Of a DNA stretch of 64,000 bases, positions 9,387 to 19,180 are shown piece by piece. The position numbers were made by a program, and so were the translations under genes. The notes under the pieces are model-generated. The model searched no databases. It saw nothing but the letters and a program-made list of their open reading frames with translations, and was not told the DNA's origin. Every line of letters starts with the position of its first letter. Positions within the stretch are counted from its first letter, which is position 1. Source of the DNA: Muricauda sp. SCSIO 65647 (GTDB lineage: Bacteria; Bacteroidota; Bacteroidia; Flavobacteriales; Flavobacteriaceae). Where the stretch lies: assembly GCF_021534965.1 (NCBI RefSeq), contig NZ_CP091037.1:1156501-1220500 (forward strand), written 5' to 3'.

Positions 9387-10763
9387 TTAACGTATTGGTT
9401 TTATTTTTATATTCTTGAAACTGACATGATCCCCATGGTCCTGTAATAATATATGGCCCCTATCGGCCTCCCCAAAATTGGGCCATTTTACATATTTACT
9501 TTCAGAAACGAGTTTGCGATAGTCTTCACTTTTTCGTTCATACTCCAAGACTTTTGCACCATTCAACCAGTGCTCTACATGATTGTTATTTGAAATGATA
9601 TGGGCGGTGTTCCATTCCCCAATGGGGTAGATAGGCTTGTTTATATCTGCTTGTATCAAATCATATAAAGAAGCAACGGTACGACTACCTTCATGGTTTC
9701 CCAGTTTGGCGTCAGGATGTCGTTCATCGTCCAATATCTGGTACTCCAGACCAATGGAAGATCCGGGCCCTTTATTAAGGTCGGTATCCACATAATATTT
9801 GATACCACTATTGGCGCCTTCCGTAAGTTTAAAGTCTACCTTGAGTTCAAAATCGCCATAGCGTTCAGTGGTAACAATATCTCCTCCAGCAGCAGATTCC
9901 TCACCATTTGATGCCAAGACCGTAAGCACTCCATCTTCTATCTTCCAACCCTTTTCTGGGAAATTGTCTAATCTTGCACCCCGCCAACCTGATGTGGTCT
10001 CACCATCCCACAACAGCTTCCATCCATCCTTGACTTCATTGCCAATAAGCCGGTTTTTGGTTATGGTGGCGGAAAGTGGGGATTTTTTGGAATATCTTGT
10101 CAAACTATCCGTCAGTATTCTAATATTCCTCCACTGTACTTCAGTTCCCTCTTTTTTATCTTTATGTATACTATGTACTTGCAAACCTATAAAGCCGCTT
10201 GCTGTTTTTTCATCCACTAAATGGGCTGCGGGCACTCCGTTTATCCAAGTTTTGATAGTGTCTCCAATGGCTTCCACCCGGTAGTGGTTCCATTCATTTT
10301 GTTTAAAAGCTTGTTGTGCTTTAGGGTTCTTTTCCAAGGTGTTGAGCCACCCCCGTCTACCTTCATCATAAATTCCGCCGCTCCAAGCCCGGTCAGAGGG
10401 ATCGATTTCAACCTGGTAACCATGCACCCTGCCATTTAAGTAATAAGGAAAACTATTGCTTCGTATCTGAACACCTGAATTCATCGAGGAATCGACCTTG
10501 TATTCCACTTCCAGAATAAAATCCCCATACATCTTGTTTGAGGTCATGAAGGAATTGGGCGTACCATGTACGGTAGCCCCCACAATGGCACCATCACGAA
10601 CAAAATAGTTGGCCTCACCTCCCTTTTGCGTCCATCCGTTCAAGGTCTCACCATCAAACAAATCAATCCAAGGCACATCCTCTTTTTTGTTTTCCGAGCA
10701 ACCCAAAATGAATACGACCATGACTATGGTCACTGCTTTGAAAAAGTTTTTTATTGTTCTCAT
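9387..10763 (-). CDS. Lipoprotein with two DUF1080 (3-keto-disaccharide hydrolase-like) domains
   Basis: The 458-residue protein has a lipoprotein signal peptide (lipobox near ILGC, about residue 22) and two concanavalin-like DUF1080 domains: about 30-215 (WIDLFDGETLNGW) and about 245-455 (WKLLWDGETTSGW). DUF1080 members have been associated with hydrolysis of 3-keto-glycosides. It overlaps functionally with the Tat oxidoreductase 10 bp downstream, which could supply the 3-keto substrate. It follows the TRAP permease by 35 bp and is likely in the same long operon. The tandem duplication is visible directly; which half is active, and on which sugar, cannot be told. Confidence 0.88.
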   Translation of the reverse strand: MRTIKNFFKAVTIVMVVFILGCSENKKEDVPWIDLFDGETLNGWTQKGGEANYFVRDGAIVGATVHGTPNSFMTSNKMYGDFILEVEYKVDSSMNSGVQIRSNSFPYYLNGRVHGYQVEIDPSDRAWSGGIYDEGRRGWLNTLEKNPKAQQAFKQNEWNHYRVEAIGDTIKTWINGVPAAHLVDEKTASGFIGLQVHSIHKDKKEGTEVQWRNIRILTDSLTRYSKKSPLSATITKNRLIGNEVKDGWKLLWDGETTSGWRGARLDNFPEKGWKIEDGVLTVLASNGEESAAGGDIVTTERYGDFELKVDFKLTEGANSGIKYYVDTDLNKGPGSSIGLEYQILDDERHPDAKLGNHEGSRTVASLYDLIQADINKPIYPIGEWNTAHIISNNNHVEHWLNGAKVLEYERKSEDYRKLVSESKYVKWPNFGEADRGHILLQDHGDHVSFKNIKIKPIR

Positions 10764-10798
10764 CTATATTTCAATTTAGTTCTTATTACACTAATTTT

Positions 10799-12094
10799 TT
10801 ACAAATCGAAAAAACCTGGCAACCACAAGCTCAACTGCGGGAAATAGGTAATCAGGAAAAGGGCCACAATCATGGCGATGAACATGGGAACCAAAGGCCG
10901 CACCACTTTTTCGATGGTGGTTTTTGCAACGCCCACCCCCACAAAAAGCACAGAGCCCACAGGTGGCGTACATAATCCTATACAAAGGTTCAATATCATG
11001 ATAATGCCAAAGTGTACCGGGTCTAGTCCCAATTTTGTGACCACAGGTAAAAAAATGGGGGTAAAAATCAACACGGCCGGGGTCATGTCCATGAAGATGC
11101 CAACGAACAGTAGAATCAGATTTATAATAAGCAAAATCATGATCTTGTTATCCGTAACGCCCAATAAGCCAGCACTGATCTCTTGGGGAATATGCTCGTA
11201 AGACAATACCCAAGACATACTCATCGATGCCCCGATCAATAACATGACAATGGCCGTGGTACAGGAGGCACTCAAGAATATCCCTGGCAGATTATCTTTA
11301 GTTATTTCCCTATAGATAATTCCTAAGACAAGACTGTACAATACCGCTATGGCAGAAGCTTCGGTAGCGGTAAATATTCCGGCAACTATGCCCCCAATTA
11401 CCAATACCAATAAGAATAAGCTGGGCACAGCATCGATAAAAGTCTTGAACACCTCTTTTAGCCTACTTTTCTGGCCAACCTTATATCCTCTCTTTTTTGC
11501 CCAAAAAGAAGCCACCAGCATAAGAAATAACCCGGTCAGTATTCCTGGAATATAACCTGCAAGAAACAAAGCTGCTATAGAGGCCCCACCACTGGCCAGT
11601 GAGTAAACGATCAAAATATTGCTGGGAGGAATGACCAGCCCTGTGGTCGCCGAAGTAATGTTCACGGCGGCACCAAATTCTCGATCATATCCGTCCTTTT
11701 CCATTTCAGGCCCTAGAATGCTTCCCATGGCAGACGCCGAGGCCATTGCCGAACCTGCTATGGCGCCCATTAACATGGCAGCAATCACGTTGATAAGTGC
11801 AAGTCCGCCCGGTAGTGCCCCCACCAAGGTCTTGGCAAATGCGATAAGTCGGTGGGCGATGCCCCCTTTGTTCATCAATTCTCCCGAGAGTATAAAGAAC
11901 GGTATGGCCAATAGTGCAAAACTGTCCAAGCCAGTGGCCATACGCTGTGATATGGTAGTAAATGCAGGAATGGTCGGGATGCTGGCCAATATGGTGAGCA
12001 AGGCGGAAATTGCAATACTCCATGCCACAGGTGTGCCTATGGCCAAAAGGCCTACAAAACTCAAAATCAATATCAGTATCGGTATATATTCCAC
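10799..12094 (-). CDS. TRAP transporter large permease subunit (DctM family)
   Basis: This 431-residue integral membrane protein is the channel-forming subunit of a tripartite ATP-independent periplasmic transporter. It is highly hydrophobic with about twelve membrane segments and family motifs such as IPFFILSGELMNKGGIAHRL, IPPSNILIVYS and LDPVHFGIIMILNLCIGLCTPPVG. It follows the small subunit by 4 bp. The system imports organic acids with a sodium gradient. Its position among uronate enzymes points to glucuronate or galacturonate as substrate, as for TRAP systems linked to uxuA/uxaC in other bacteria. Confidence 0.95.
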   Translation of the reverse strand: MEYIPILILILSFVGLLAIGTPVAWSIAISALLTILASIPTIPAFTTISQRMATGLDSFALLAIPFFILSGELMNKGGIAHRLIAFAKTLVGALPGGLALINVIAAMLMGAIAGSAMASASAMGSILGPEMEKDGYDREFGAAVNITSATTGLVIPPSNILIVYSLASGGASIAALFLAGYIPGILTGLFLMLVASFWAKKRGYKVGQKSRLKEVFKTFIDAVPSLFLLVLVIGGIVAGIFTATEASAIAVLYSLVLGIIYREITKDNLPGIFLSASCTTAIVMLLIGASMSMSWVLSYEHIPQEISAGLLGVTDNKIMILLIINLILLFVGIFMDMTPAVLIFTPIFLPVVTKLGLDPVHFGIIMILNLCIGLCTPPVGSVLFVGVGVAKTTIEKVVRPLVPMFIAMIVALFLITYFPQLSLWLPGFFDL

Positions 12095-12098
12095 AGGT

Positions 12099-12557
12099 TC
12101 AGTTTTTCATGATGTCAGACACTTTGTAAAAAATTATGACAAGACCACTTAACGGAATTACCAAATACACCAATGCCAAAGGAAGTTTCAGTGCCGGTGA
12201 ATACTGTTCAAGTACATAGGTGACATAGACCAATCTAACCCCACCAATGACCATCGCAAAAAAGCAGAACAAAATAATGATCACACGTACGACCTGTTTC
12301 AGTTTTTGTTGGGTTTTTGAATGCAATTTTGAAGGGAGCACATTGATGGCAACATGCATATTACGGCCCGACACATAAGCTGCCCCCAGAATTCCTATCC
12401 AGATCATAAGATAACGTGCAAGTTCATCTGTGAATGAACTTGGCACACCCAGCACATAGCGACTGAAGACCTGCCAAAGCACATTAACTACCATGACGCC
12501 CATAATAACTACCAAAGTGGTAGCCAGTATTCTGTCTATTCTATTTCGGAGTCCCAT
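12099..12557 (-). CDS. TRAP transporter small permease subunit (DctQ family)
   Basis: This 152-residue protein has four predicted membrane segments and the DctQ hallmark of a conserved loop after the second helix (WQVFSRYVLGVPSSFTDELARYLMIW is the family region, about 27-52). It joins the large permease in the inner membrane. It lies between the solute-binding protein (6 bp away) and the large permease (4 bp away), the usual P-Q-M gene order. Confidence 0.93.
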   Translation of the reverse strand: MGLRNRIDRILATTLVVIMGVMVVNVLWQVFSRYVLGVPSSFTDELARYLMIWIGILGAAYVSGRNMHVAINVLPSKLHSKTQQKLKQVVRVIIILFCFFAMVIGGVRLVYVTYVLEQYSPALKLPLALVYLVIPLSGLVIIFYKVSDIMKN

Positions 12558-12563
12558 AACCGT

Positions 12564-13538
12564 TCAATGGTCTTTTATTTGTTGGATCAGTTGGTACAAT
12601 TCTTCATTTTCACTGTAATTTTGATATAATTCCTGGACCTTTTTGGAGAAAGGCACCTTATTTGGTCTTATGACCTCTACCCCGGCTTTTTGCACTTCAC
12701 TTAAAGCCGTCGCCTCTGCATCGGCCCACAATTTCCTTTGGTAAACTATAGAACTTTCAACGGCCCTTTTCAACCAGGTTCTTTCTTCTTCAGACAATAT
12801 GTTCCATAAATGGGTACTGGCGATTATGACATCGGGAGAAAAGGTATGTTCGTTCAATGTGTAATATTTACAGACCTCGTAATGTCTTGACAAATAAAAA
12901 CTGGGGGGATTGTTTTCTGCACCGTCGACCACACCCTGCTGCAGTGAAGTATAGATTTCTCCCCATGAGATGGGAGTTGGTGACCCGCCCATACTTCGAA
13001 CCATATCCATTGCGGTTATACTTTCCATCACCCGTATCTTTAGTCCCTTTAAATCATCTGGATGCATCACGGGTTTCTTTTTCGTATAAAAGCTACGGCT
13101 TCCTGCATCATAAAATCCCAAACCTTTTAGCCAATATTGTTGACCATCGTCCAAGATTTTTTGACCGATGGGGCCATCTAAAACCTTAAATGAGTGCTCT
13201 CTGTCCCTGAAAAGGTAAGGGAGTCCCAAAATTTTGGATTTGGGGGCAAAATTTTCAAGAACCGCCACGGAAACCTTTGTCATATCCAAGCTTCCAATCT
13301 GTAACAGTTCCAAAGTTTGGCGCTCTGTGCCCAACTGTTGGTTGGGATATATTTCAAGCTGAAGCTTGCCCTTTGAATTTTCTTTCAAATCCTCTCCCAT
13401 TTTTACCATGGCCTTATGTACAGAATGGTTGACATCCAGACCATGGGCCAACCGTAAGGTTCTGACATTGGTGGTTTCTTTGCAACCTCCCAACGGAAGC
13501 AGGGACAAAGACAAAAGAATGGTCAAGACTTTCTTCAC
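12564..13538 (-). CDS. TRAP transporter substrate-binding protein (DctP family), lipoprotein
   Basis: The 324-residue protein begins with a lipoprotein signal (lipobox LGGC, Cys19) and is therefore probably tethered to the membrane. DctP features are clear: LRLAHGLDVNHSVHKA near the N-terminus, the central PDDLKGLKIRVMES with the conserved arginine that grips the substrate carboxylate, and GVVDGAENNPPS. It catches a hexuronate-type acid and delivers it to the Q/M permease. The stop of eda is 4 bp upstream, so transport and catabolism are coupled in one operon. Substrate is inferred from context. Confidence 0.93.
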   Translation of the reverse strand: MKKVLTILLSLSLLPLGGCKETTNVRTLRLAHGLDVNHSVHKAMVKMGEDLKENSKGKLQLEIYPNQQLGTERQTLELLQIGSLDMTKVSVAVLENFAPKSKILGLPYLFRDREHSFKVLDGPIGQKILDDGQQYWLKGLGFYDAGSRSFYTKKKPVMHPDDLKGLKIRVMESITAMDMVRSMGGSPTPISWGEIYTSLQQGVVDGAENNPPSFYLSRHYEVCKYYTLNEHTFSPDVIIASTHLWNILSEEERTWLKRAVESSIVYQRKLWADAEATALSEVQKAGVEVIRPNKVPFSKKVQELYQNYSENEELYQLIQQIKDH

Positions 13539-13542
13539 TGCC

Positions 13543-14211
13543 TTACTTTCTTATTTTGGTTATTATTTCCAAGGTGGCGGCCACTTTTTTCTGTAGGCCC
13601 CCAAAATCTTTTTGCGCCAGAATCTCTTTGGAAATCAGTTTTGACCCCATGCCGACACAGGTTACTCCGGCATCAAACCAAGCCCTGAGGTTCGATTCAT
13701 CAGTGCTCACGCCTCCTGTTGGCATGATGTTGGTCCAAGGTTGGGGGCCTTTTATTGCCTTTACGAACCCCGGGCCATAGGTCGATCCCGGGAAGAGTTT
13801 GATAAGCTCGCAACCTAATTCCTCTGCCCTATTGATCTCGGTCAAAGAACCACTGCCCGGGGACCAAAGCAATTTTCTGCGATTGCAGACTATTGCTATG
13901 TCTTCCCTCAAAGATGGGGTTACCACAAAGTTTGCGCCCATCTGTGCAAAAAGACTTGCTGCACCGGCATCGGTTATAGAACCTACACCCATGATCATAT
14001 CTGGCAGTTCTTTGATGGCATATTTGTTAAGTTCAGCGAATACTTCAAAAGCAAAGTCTCCCCTGGCCGTGAATTCCATAATTCGAGCTCCGCCATCATA
14101 ACAGGCTTTCAACACCTTTTTGCCCAGTTCAATATCTGAATGATAGAATAGGGGAACCATTCCTATTTTCTTCATTGTAGTAAAAACCTCTATTCTAGAA
14201 AACCGTGCCAT
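13543..14211 (-). CDS. eda: 2-keto-3-deoxy-6-phosphogluconate (KDPG) aldolase
   Basis: Eda splits KDPG into pyruvate and glyceraldehyde-3-phosphate, the last step of hexuronate catabolism. The 222-residue protein shows the class I aldolase active site: Glu46 in MEFTARG and the Schiff-base Lys138 in CELIKLFPG, plus the phosphate-binding MPTGGVS and VGMGSKL. It lies between kdgK (63 bp upstream) and the TRAP binding protein (4 bp downstream). Some family members also cleave 4-hydroxy-2-oxoglutarate; the setting argues for KDPG. Confidence 0.95.
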   Translation of the reverse strand: MARFSRIEVFTTMKKIGMVPLFYHSDIELGKKVLKACYDGGARIMEFTARGDFAFEVFAELNKYAIKELPDMIMGVGSITDAGAASLFAQMGANFVVTPSLREDIAIVCNRRKLLWSPGSGSLTEINRAEELGCELIKLFPGSTYGPGFVKAIKGPQPWTNIMPTGGVSTDESNLRAWFDAGVTCVGMGSKLISKEILAQKDFGGLQKKVAATLEIITKIRK

Positions 14212-14274
14212 AATCTTTGTTTTTAATGCATTACCAGGAAAATCCCCACCGATGCCCTAACCAACTTACATAAT

Positions 14275-15315
14275 TCATCTAGCAACCCTGCCCGAAGCAT
14301 CACCACCCATCAATTTTTCCACTTCCGCTACGGTGACCAAATTGGCATCTCCTTTTATGGTATGCTTCAGACAAGAAGCGGCCACGGCAAAGTTCAATGC
14401 CTTTTGATCATCTTGTGGATATGTCAATAACCCGTATATCAACCCGCCCATAAAAGAATCACCGCCACCGACCCTATCAACAATATGCGTGATTTGATAC
14501 TGGGGGGATTGGTACATGGTCTTTCCATCATACAGTACACCCGCCCAAGTATTATGGGATGCCGATAGGGAACCTCTCAATGTCGTTATCACCTTTTTGG
14601 CATTCGGGAATTTCTCCATCATTTGTTGGCAAACGGACAAAAATGCCTCTGCTTTTACATCTGCGCCCTGCTTTGTAATGTCCAAGCCTAGTGGCTTGAT
14701 GCCAAAATGCATCTCTGCATCTTCTTCATTGCCCAAAACGATGTCACAATATGAGGTAAGTTCGGTCATTATCGCTTCTCTGTCGCCATTGTACTTCCAT
14801 AACTTTTTTCTATAATTCAAATCGGTAGAAATGGTCATGCCCTTTGATTTGGCCACCTTTACCGCTTCTAGGCAGGCGTCGGCCGCACCTTGCGATATTG
14901 CCGGGGTTATACCCGTCCAATGAAACCATTGCGCATTGGTAAATACACTCTCCCAATCTACCATCCCTTGCTGTATTTCCGCCATTGCAGAATGCGCCCT
15001 ATCATAGATTACCTTACTGCCCCGGCTCACTGCCCCGGTCTCCAAAAAATAAATGCCCAATCGGTCGCCCCCAAAAATGATATTATCCGTACCTACTCCC
15101 CGTTTTCGCATTTCCATAAGCGCACATTCCCCTATATCATTTTTGGGCAAACGGGTCACGAAATCAACCGGAATACCATAATTTGCCAATGAAACGGCAA
15201 CATTTGATTCACCGCCCCCGTAGACGACATCAAAATTGTTGGCTTGGGAAAACCTCAGAAAACCCTGAGGTGCAAGTCTCAACATGATTTCACCGAACGT
15301 TATAACTTTTTTCAT
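14275..15315 (-). CDS. kdgK: 2-keto-3-deoxygluconate (KDG) kinase, PfkB family
   Basis: KdgK phosphorylates KDG to KDPG with ATP. The N-terminus [20 protein letters not shown] and the C-terminal PfkB signature DRVGGGDSFMGGLIYGL (catalytic Asp in GGGDSF) are typical. I take the ATG at 15315, which gives [10 protein letters not shown] as in relatives; an ATG five codons earlier (15330) is the alternative. Either way the start lies inside the last codons of uxaC (26- or 41-bp overlap), so translation of the two is probably coupled. Confidence 0.94.
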   Translation of the reverse strand: MKKVITFGEIMLRLAPQGFLRFSQANNFDVVYGGGESNVAVSLANYGIPVDFVTRLPKNDIGECALMEMRKRGVGTDNIIFGGDRLGIYFLETGAVSRGSKVIYDRAHSAMAEIQQGMVDWESVFTNAQWFHWTGITPAISQGAADACLEAVKVAKSKGMTISTDLNYRKKLWKYNGDREAIMTELTSYCDIVLGNEEDAEMHFGIKPLGLDITKQGADVKAEAFLSVCQQMMEKFPNAKKVITTLRGSLSASHNTWAGVLYDGKTMYQSPQYQITHIVDRVGGGDSFMGGLIYGLLTYPQDDQKALNFAVAASCLKHTIKGDANLVTVAEVEKLMGGDASGRVAR

Positions 15316-16747
15316 TCTGTTGATTTTCAATTTTATTTGGTCTTAAGTTGAAATTAAAATAATCTTTCGCATTTGTATAGCAGATATCTTGCACTAAACT
15401 ACCTAAATATGGCATATCATTTGGGATCAGTCCTTTCTTGATGTCATTCCCTAAAATGTTGCACAAAAGCCTTCTGAAGTACTCATGTCTTGGAAAGGAA
15501 AGAAAACTTCTAGAATCGGTAAGCATTCCAACAAAACAACTCAACAACCCCATATTGGATAGGGCATTTAACTGCCTTTCCATACCATCCAATTGATCTA
15601 AAAACCACCATCCCGAACCAAATTGTATTTTACCCTTGACCGTACCATCATTAAAATTGCCGGCCATTGTGGCAAAGACTTCATTGTAAGCGGGATTTAA
15701 ATTATAAAGTATCGTCTTTGCCAATTGATCTGTACTGTCTAGCAGATTTAGAAATTTGGCAAGACCTAAGGCCTGCGGGAAATCTCCCATAGAATCAAAC
15801 CCTGTATCTGGCCCAAGTTGGGCCATTTTTCTTTCATTGGTGTTGCGAAGGGCCCCCAAGTGAAATTGTTGTACCCAACCATGCTTATGGTATTCACGGC
15901 AAAGGTGTATCAATGTCTCAAACTTGAAGTAGTTGACCTCATCTACCTGTAACCGATGCCCGTCGATAACTTTTTTGAAAAGTACCTCAATGTCAAATGA
16001 CTTCATCTCAAAGTAATGTAGCTGTTCCAATCCGTGATCGGAAAGACATCCGCCATTTTGACTGAAATGGGCCATCCTTTCCTTAGCCGCCGCTATTAAA
16101 TCATGATAGGATTTTATTTGAATGCCCGATACCTCGCTTAAATGCGCTAAGTAAAGCTTATAGGCATCATGATCTTCTATGGCATACAATTTATCAGGTC
16201 TGAATGTGGGAAGCATTTTTGGCATGATACCATTAAGGGAAGCCTTTCGATGGTGCTCCAATTTTTCAATTGGGTCGTTGGTGGTACACACCACCTCTAC
16301 GTTAAGCTGTCGCAATAACCCTATGGTACTATTTTTTTTCTCTTGCAATTGTTCTTTGGTGTCTTGAAATACCCGCTTTGCGTTTGCGCCCGTGAGCAGG
16401 TCGTCAATGCCAAAGTAGCGCTGTAGTTCCAAATGTGTCCAGTGATACAAGGGGTTTCTGAGTGTATAGGGCACTGTTTCTGACCATTTTTGGAATTTTT
16501 CTTCGTCAGTTGCATCACCGGTAATGTAATTTTCATCAATCCCCAAAGTTCGCATAGCCCTCCATTTATAGTGGTCTCCGGCCAACCAGGCCTCAGTTAT
16601 ATTTTTGAACTGATGGTCATTGGCCATTTGCGCTGCACACAGGTGGTTGTGGTAATCGATAATGGGCATTTCTTTTGCATAACCGTGGTACAATTCTTCG
16701 GCCTGTGCGGTCTCAAGTAAAAAGTTTTCGGTTATAAACGCCATCAC
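15290..16747 (-). CDS. uxaC: Uronate isomerase (glucuronate/galacturonate isomerase)
   Basis: UxaC isomerises D-glucuronate to D-fructuronate and D-galacturonate to D-tagaturonate, so one enzyme feeds both branches. The 485-residue protein belongs to the amidohydrolase superfamily and shows the metal-binding HxH in PIIDYHNHL (about 30-38), the [12 protein letters not shown] segment, and FSDS-equivalent [19 protein letters not shown] near the C-terminus. Its start overlaps the end of uxuA by 4 bp, and its end overlaps kdgK. Confidence 0.95.
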   Translation of the reverse strand: MMAFITENFLLETAQAEELYHGYAKEMPIIDYHNHLCAAQMANDHQFKNITEAWLAGDHYKWRAMRTLGIDENYITGDATDEEKFQKWSETVPYTLRNPLYHWTHLELQRYFGIDDLLTGANAKRVFQDTKEQLQEKKNSTIGLLRQLNVEVVCTTNDPIEKLEHHRKASLNGIMPKMLPTFRPDKLYAIEDHDAYKLYLAHLSEVSGIQIKSYHDLIAAAKERMAHFSQNGGCLSDHGLEQLHYFEMKSFDIEVLFKKVIDGHRLQVDEVNYFKFETLIHLCREYHKHGWVQQFHLGALRNTNERKMAQLGPDTGFDSMGDFPQALGLAKFLNLLDSTDQLAKTILYNLNPAYNEVFATMAGNFNDGTVKGKIQFGSGWWFLDQLDGMERQLNALSNMGLLSCFVGMLTDSRSFLSFPRHEYFRRLLCNILGNDIKKGLIPNDMPYLGSLVQDICYTNAKDYFNFNLRPNKIENQQNEKSYNVR

Positions 16748-17928
16748 ACTAAAGATTTTTCAATTCCGTACATCAAACCCCTCAATTCGGCAAGGCCCCG
16801 TAAACGTCCAATTGCCGAATAGCCCGGATTGGTTTTTTTATGGATATCATCCAACATTTGATGCCCATGATCGGGGCGCATGGGCATACGCTGGTCTTTT
16901 CTGCCTTCGGCCATTCTTTTCTGCTGTTCTAAAAGCAATTCTTTCATCACCCCATACATGTCTACATCACCGGCGAGGTGATCCGCTTCATAAAAATTTC
17001 CGGCTTCGTCCCTTTTTGTGCTTCTCAGGTGAATAAAATTGATCCTGCTCGCCAACCGCTTGGCCATGCCCGTCAAATCATTATCTGCCCTGACACCGTA
17101 CGATCCCGTACAGAAGCATAGCCCATTATTGGGGCTGTCGTGGGCCAACAATAATTCCATTGCATCGCTTTCGGTACTAACCACCCTTGGAAGTCCGAGA
17201 ATTGGAAAAGGCGGATCGTCAGGATGTATGGCCATCAAGACCCCAGCTTCCTCAGCGACCGGGGCAATAGCCTTAATGAAATCATGGAGGTTTTGGCGTA
17301 AATCGTGTTCTGTTATTCCGTTATACGTATCCAACACTGACTGAAACTCCTTGAGGGAATATCCTTCCTCTGAACCAGGTAATCCAGCGATAATATTTTT
17401 GGAAAGTTTGGTACGATTACCATCGTCCATCCTTTTGTACGCGAATTTGGCCATGGCCCATTCTTCTTTGGTATAGCAATCTTCTGAACCAGGACGTTTT
17501 AAAATGAAGAGTTCAAAGGCAGCAAACTCGGCCGCGTTAAAACGCAATGCGAAAGATCCATCATTCAATCTATACGACAGATCTGTGCGGGTCCAGTCCA
17601 ATACGGGCATGAAATTATAGCAGACCGTATCTATACCGCACTCACCGAGGTTTTTGATGCTCGTTCTATAATTTGCCAAATACTTTATGTATTCACCCGA
17701 TCGTCTCTTTATATCTTCATGTACAGGTATGCTCTCAACCACCGACCAACTCAGTCCGGCCTTTTCAATCTGTTGCTTTCTTTTTATAATTTCAGCTATG
17801 GGCCAAACTTCACCGTTTGGTATATGGTGAAGCGCGGTCACTATACCGGTGGCCCCCGCTTGCTTAATATCTAAAAGGGAAACCGGATCTTTAGGGCCAT
17901 ACCATCGCCATGTTTGTTCTAAACCCAT
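16744..17928 (-). CDS. uxuA: Mannonate dehydratase
   Basis: UxuA dehydrates D-mannonate to KDG in the glucuronate branch. The 394-residue protein starts with the family's [18 protein letters not shown] and has the xylose-isomerase-like TIM barrel with metal ligands in [15 protein letters not shown] and INFIHLRST; the end [24 protein letters not shown] is also typical. It needs a divalent metal in known members. It follows the SDR oxidoreductase by 42 bp and overlaps uxaC by 4 bp. Confidence 0.96.
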   Translation of the reverse strand: MGLEQTWRWYGPKDPVSLLDIKQAGATGIVTALHHIPNGEVWPIAEIIKRKQQIEKAGLSWSVVESIPVHEDIKRRSGEYIKYLANYRTSIKNLGECGIDTVCYNFMPVLDWTRTDLSYRLNDGSFALRFNAAEFAAFELFILKRPGSEDCYTKEEWAMAKFAYKRMDDGNRTKLSKNIIAGLPGSEEGYSLKEFQSVLDTYNGITEHDLRQNLHDFIKAIAPVAEEAGVLMAIHPDDPPFPILGLPRVVSTESDAMELLLAHDSPNNGLCFCTGSYGVRADNDLTGMAKRLASRINFIHLRSTKRDEAGNFYEADHLAGDVDMYGVMKELLLEQQKRMAEGRKDQRMPMRPDHGHQMLDDIHKKTNPGYSAIGRLRGLAELRGLMYGIEKSLV

Positions 17929-17970
17929 AAATCAGCATACTTCATTGTTCAACTATATTGTAATGCGCTT

Positions 17971-18837
17971 TCAAACACCACTAAAGGCACTAAACCCCCC
18001 ATCAATTGGAACTACTACGCCCGTCACAAATTTTGATTGATTACTACAGAGCCATAACGCAGTACCAACAAGATCTTCGGGATCACCAAAGCGACCCATC
18101 GGGGTTTGATCGATAATGGTCGCTCCCCTAGGTGTTAATTCGCCATCTTCCTTGGTCAATAGCGCCCTGTTCTGGTCCGTAAGAAAAAAGCCCGGAGCCA
18201 GGGCATTTACACGAATCCCAACTTTAGAGAAATGAACCGCCAACCATTGTGTAAAATTGGAAACAGCGGCCTTTGCACCGCTGTATGCGGGTATTTTCGT
18301 CAAAGGGGTAAAGGCATTCATTGACGAGATATTCAAAACATTGCATCCCTTGCCCCCTACCATGGCCTTTGAAAAAATCTGGGTGGGCAAAAGTGTCCCT
18401 ATAAAATTTAGGTTGAACACGAATTGAATTGCCTCAATATCCAAATCAAAAAAAGTCTTCAGGTCTTCCACGGTACTCGTTAGATCTTCTTCAAGCAAGT
18501 AAGGATTGCTTGTGGTGCCTGACGGATGATTTCCGCCCGCTCCATTGACCAGTATATTGCATGGCCCAAAGTGTTCTGTGACCTTTTCGTACGCCATTTG
18601 CAGGCTTTCTTGACTAAGAACATCCGCTTGAACGGCAATTGCCTCCCCGCCTTTCTGACGGATTTGTTCAGCAACCACCTCTGCCGATTCCTTTTTTAAG
18701 TCCAATATCGCCAGTTTTGCGCCTTGATCGGCAAAGGCCGTAGCGATGGCACTGCACAAAATTCCACCTCCACCCGTAATGACTACAACCTGATCTTGTA
18801 ATTCTACATATCTAGGATTTTCCATGGATTTAAGCAA
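17971..18837 (-). CDS. SDR-family D-mannonate oxidoreductase (fructuronate reductase)
   Basis: This 288-residue short-chain dehydrogenase is the first gene of the uronate operon. The cofactor motif TGGGGILCSAIA, the NAG-type NGAGG, and the catalytic Ser and Tyr-x3-Lys (NISSMN; YSGAKAAV) are present. SDR enzymes of this type beside uxuA act as fructuronate reductases, replacing the mannitol-dehydrogenase-type UxuB of enteric bacteria. The function is inferred from position and family, since the operon otherwise lacks the fructuronate-to-mannonate step. The start may be the ATG at 18837 or the one at 18825. An operator-like repeat ends 33 bp upstream. Confidence 0.88.
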   Translation of the reverse strand: MLKSMENPRYVELQDQVVVITGGGGILCSAIATAFADQGAKLAILDLKKESAEVVAEQIRQKGGEAIAVQADVLSQESLQMAYEKVTEHFGPCNILVNGAGGNHPSGTTSNPYLLEEDLTSTVEDLKTFFDLDIEAIQFVFNLNFIGTLLPTQIFSKAMVGGKGCNVLNISSMNAFTPLTKIPAYSGAKAAVSNFTQWLAVHFSKVGIRVNALAPGFFLTDQNRALLTKEDGELTPRGATIIDQTPMGRFGDPEDLVGTALWLCSNQSKFVTGVVVPIDGGFSAFSGV

Positions 18838-19180
18838 CCGGTTTTTGGTTATCGAAAAGTATTTTTGTTTTCTGTGTATTTTTTACACGGTTGTAAATAT
18901 ATGGATTTTATTGATCCCTGAATGTTAAAAAGCCAATATATCCCTTAAAAAAATACAGAATCAAGAAAAGCACTAGACTTTTAAGCCGAACCATTGAAAG
19001 TCATGTCTTTTACCATCGTATGGTTTTGGGTTTGATTTCAATAAAATTGGGGTTATCCATAACTTGCCTGATCGGATCGCTCGTTAACTTTTTTGATGTA
19101 GTATCCCCCAATAAAAATCTACTTTGGCCATCATTTTTTAATCAGCTGGGGCCAAACATTTGTCTTACTGCCCTTATTTC
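18838..19180. other. Control region of the uronate operon
   Basis: The gap carries operator copy A and a promoter candidate on the minus strand whose -7-like TATATTTA (18894-18901) overlaps it. The remainder, up to the end of the second Gfo/Idh gene, is AT-rich and shows no gene; a plus-strand frame at 19020 has no family features. Confidence 0.55.
18871..18900 (-). promoter_or_regulatory. Operator copy A, before the uronate operon
   Basis: The 30-bp element has the perfect inverted repeat GTGTA-N5-TACAC at its centre and matches copy B (20338-20367) at 25 of 30 positions. It lies 33 bp before the first gene and overlaps a TATATTTA -7-like element, a position suited to repression. The NUDIX-fold regulator encoded at 20415 is the likely binder. 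Confidence 0.65.
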
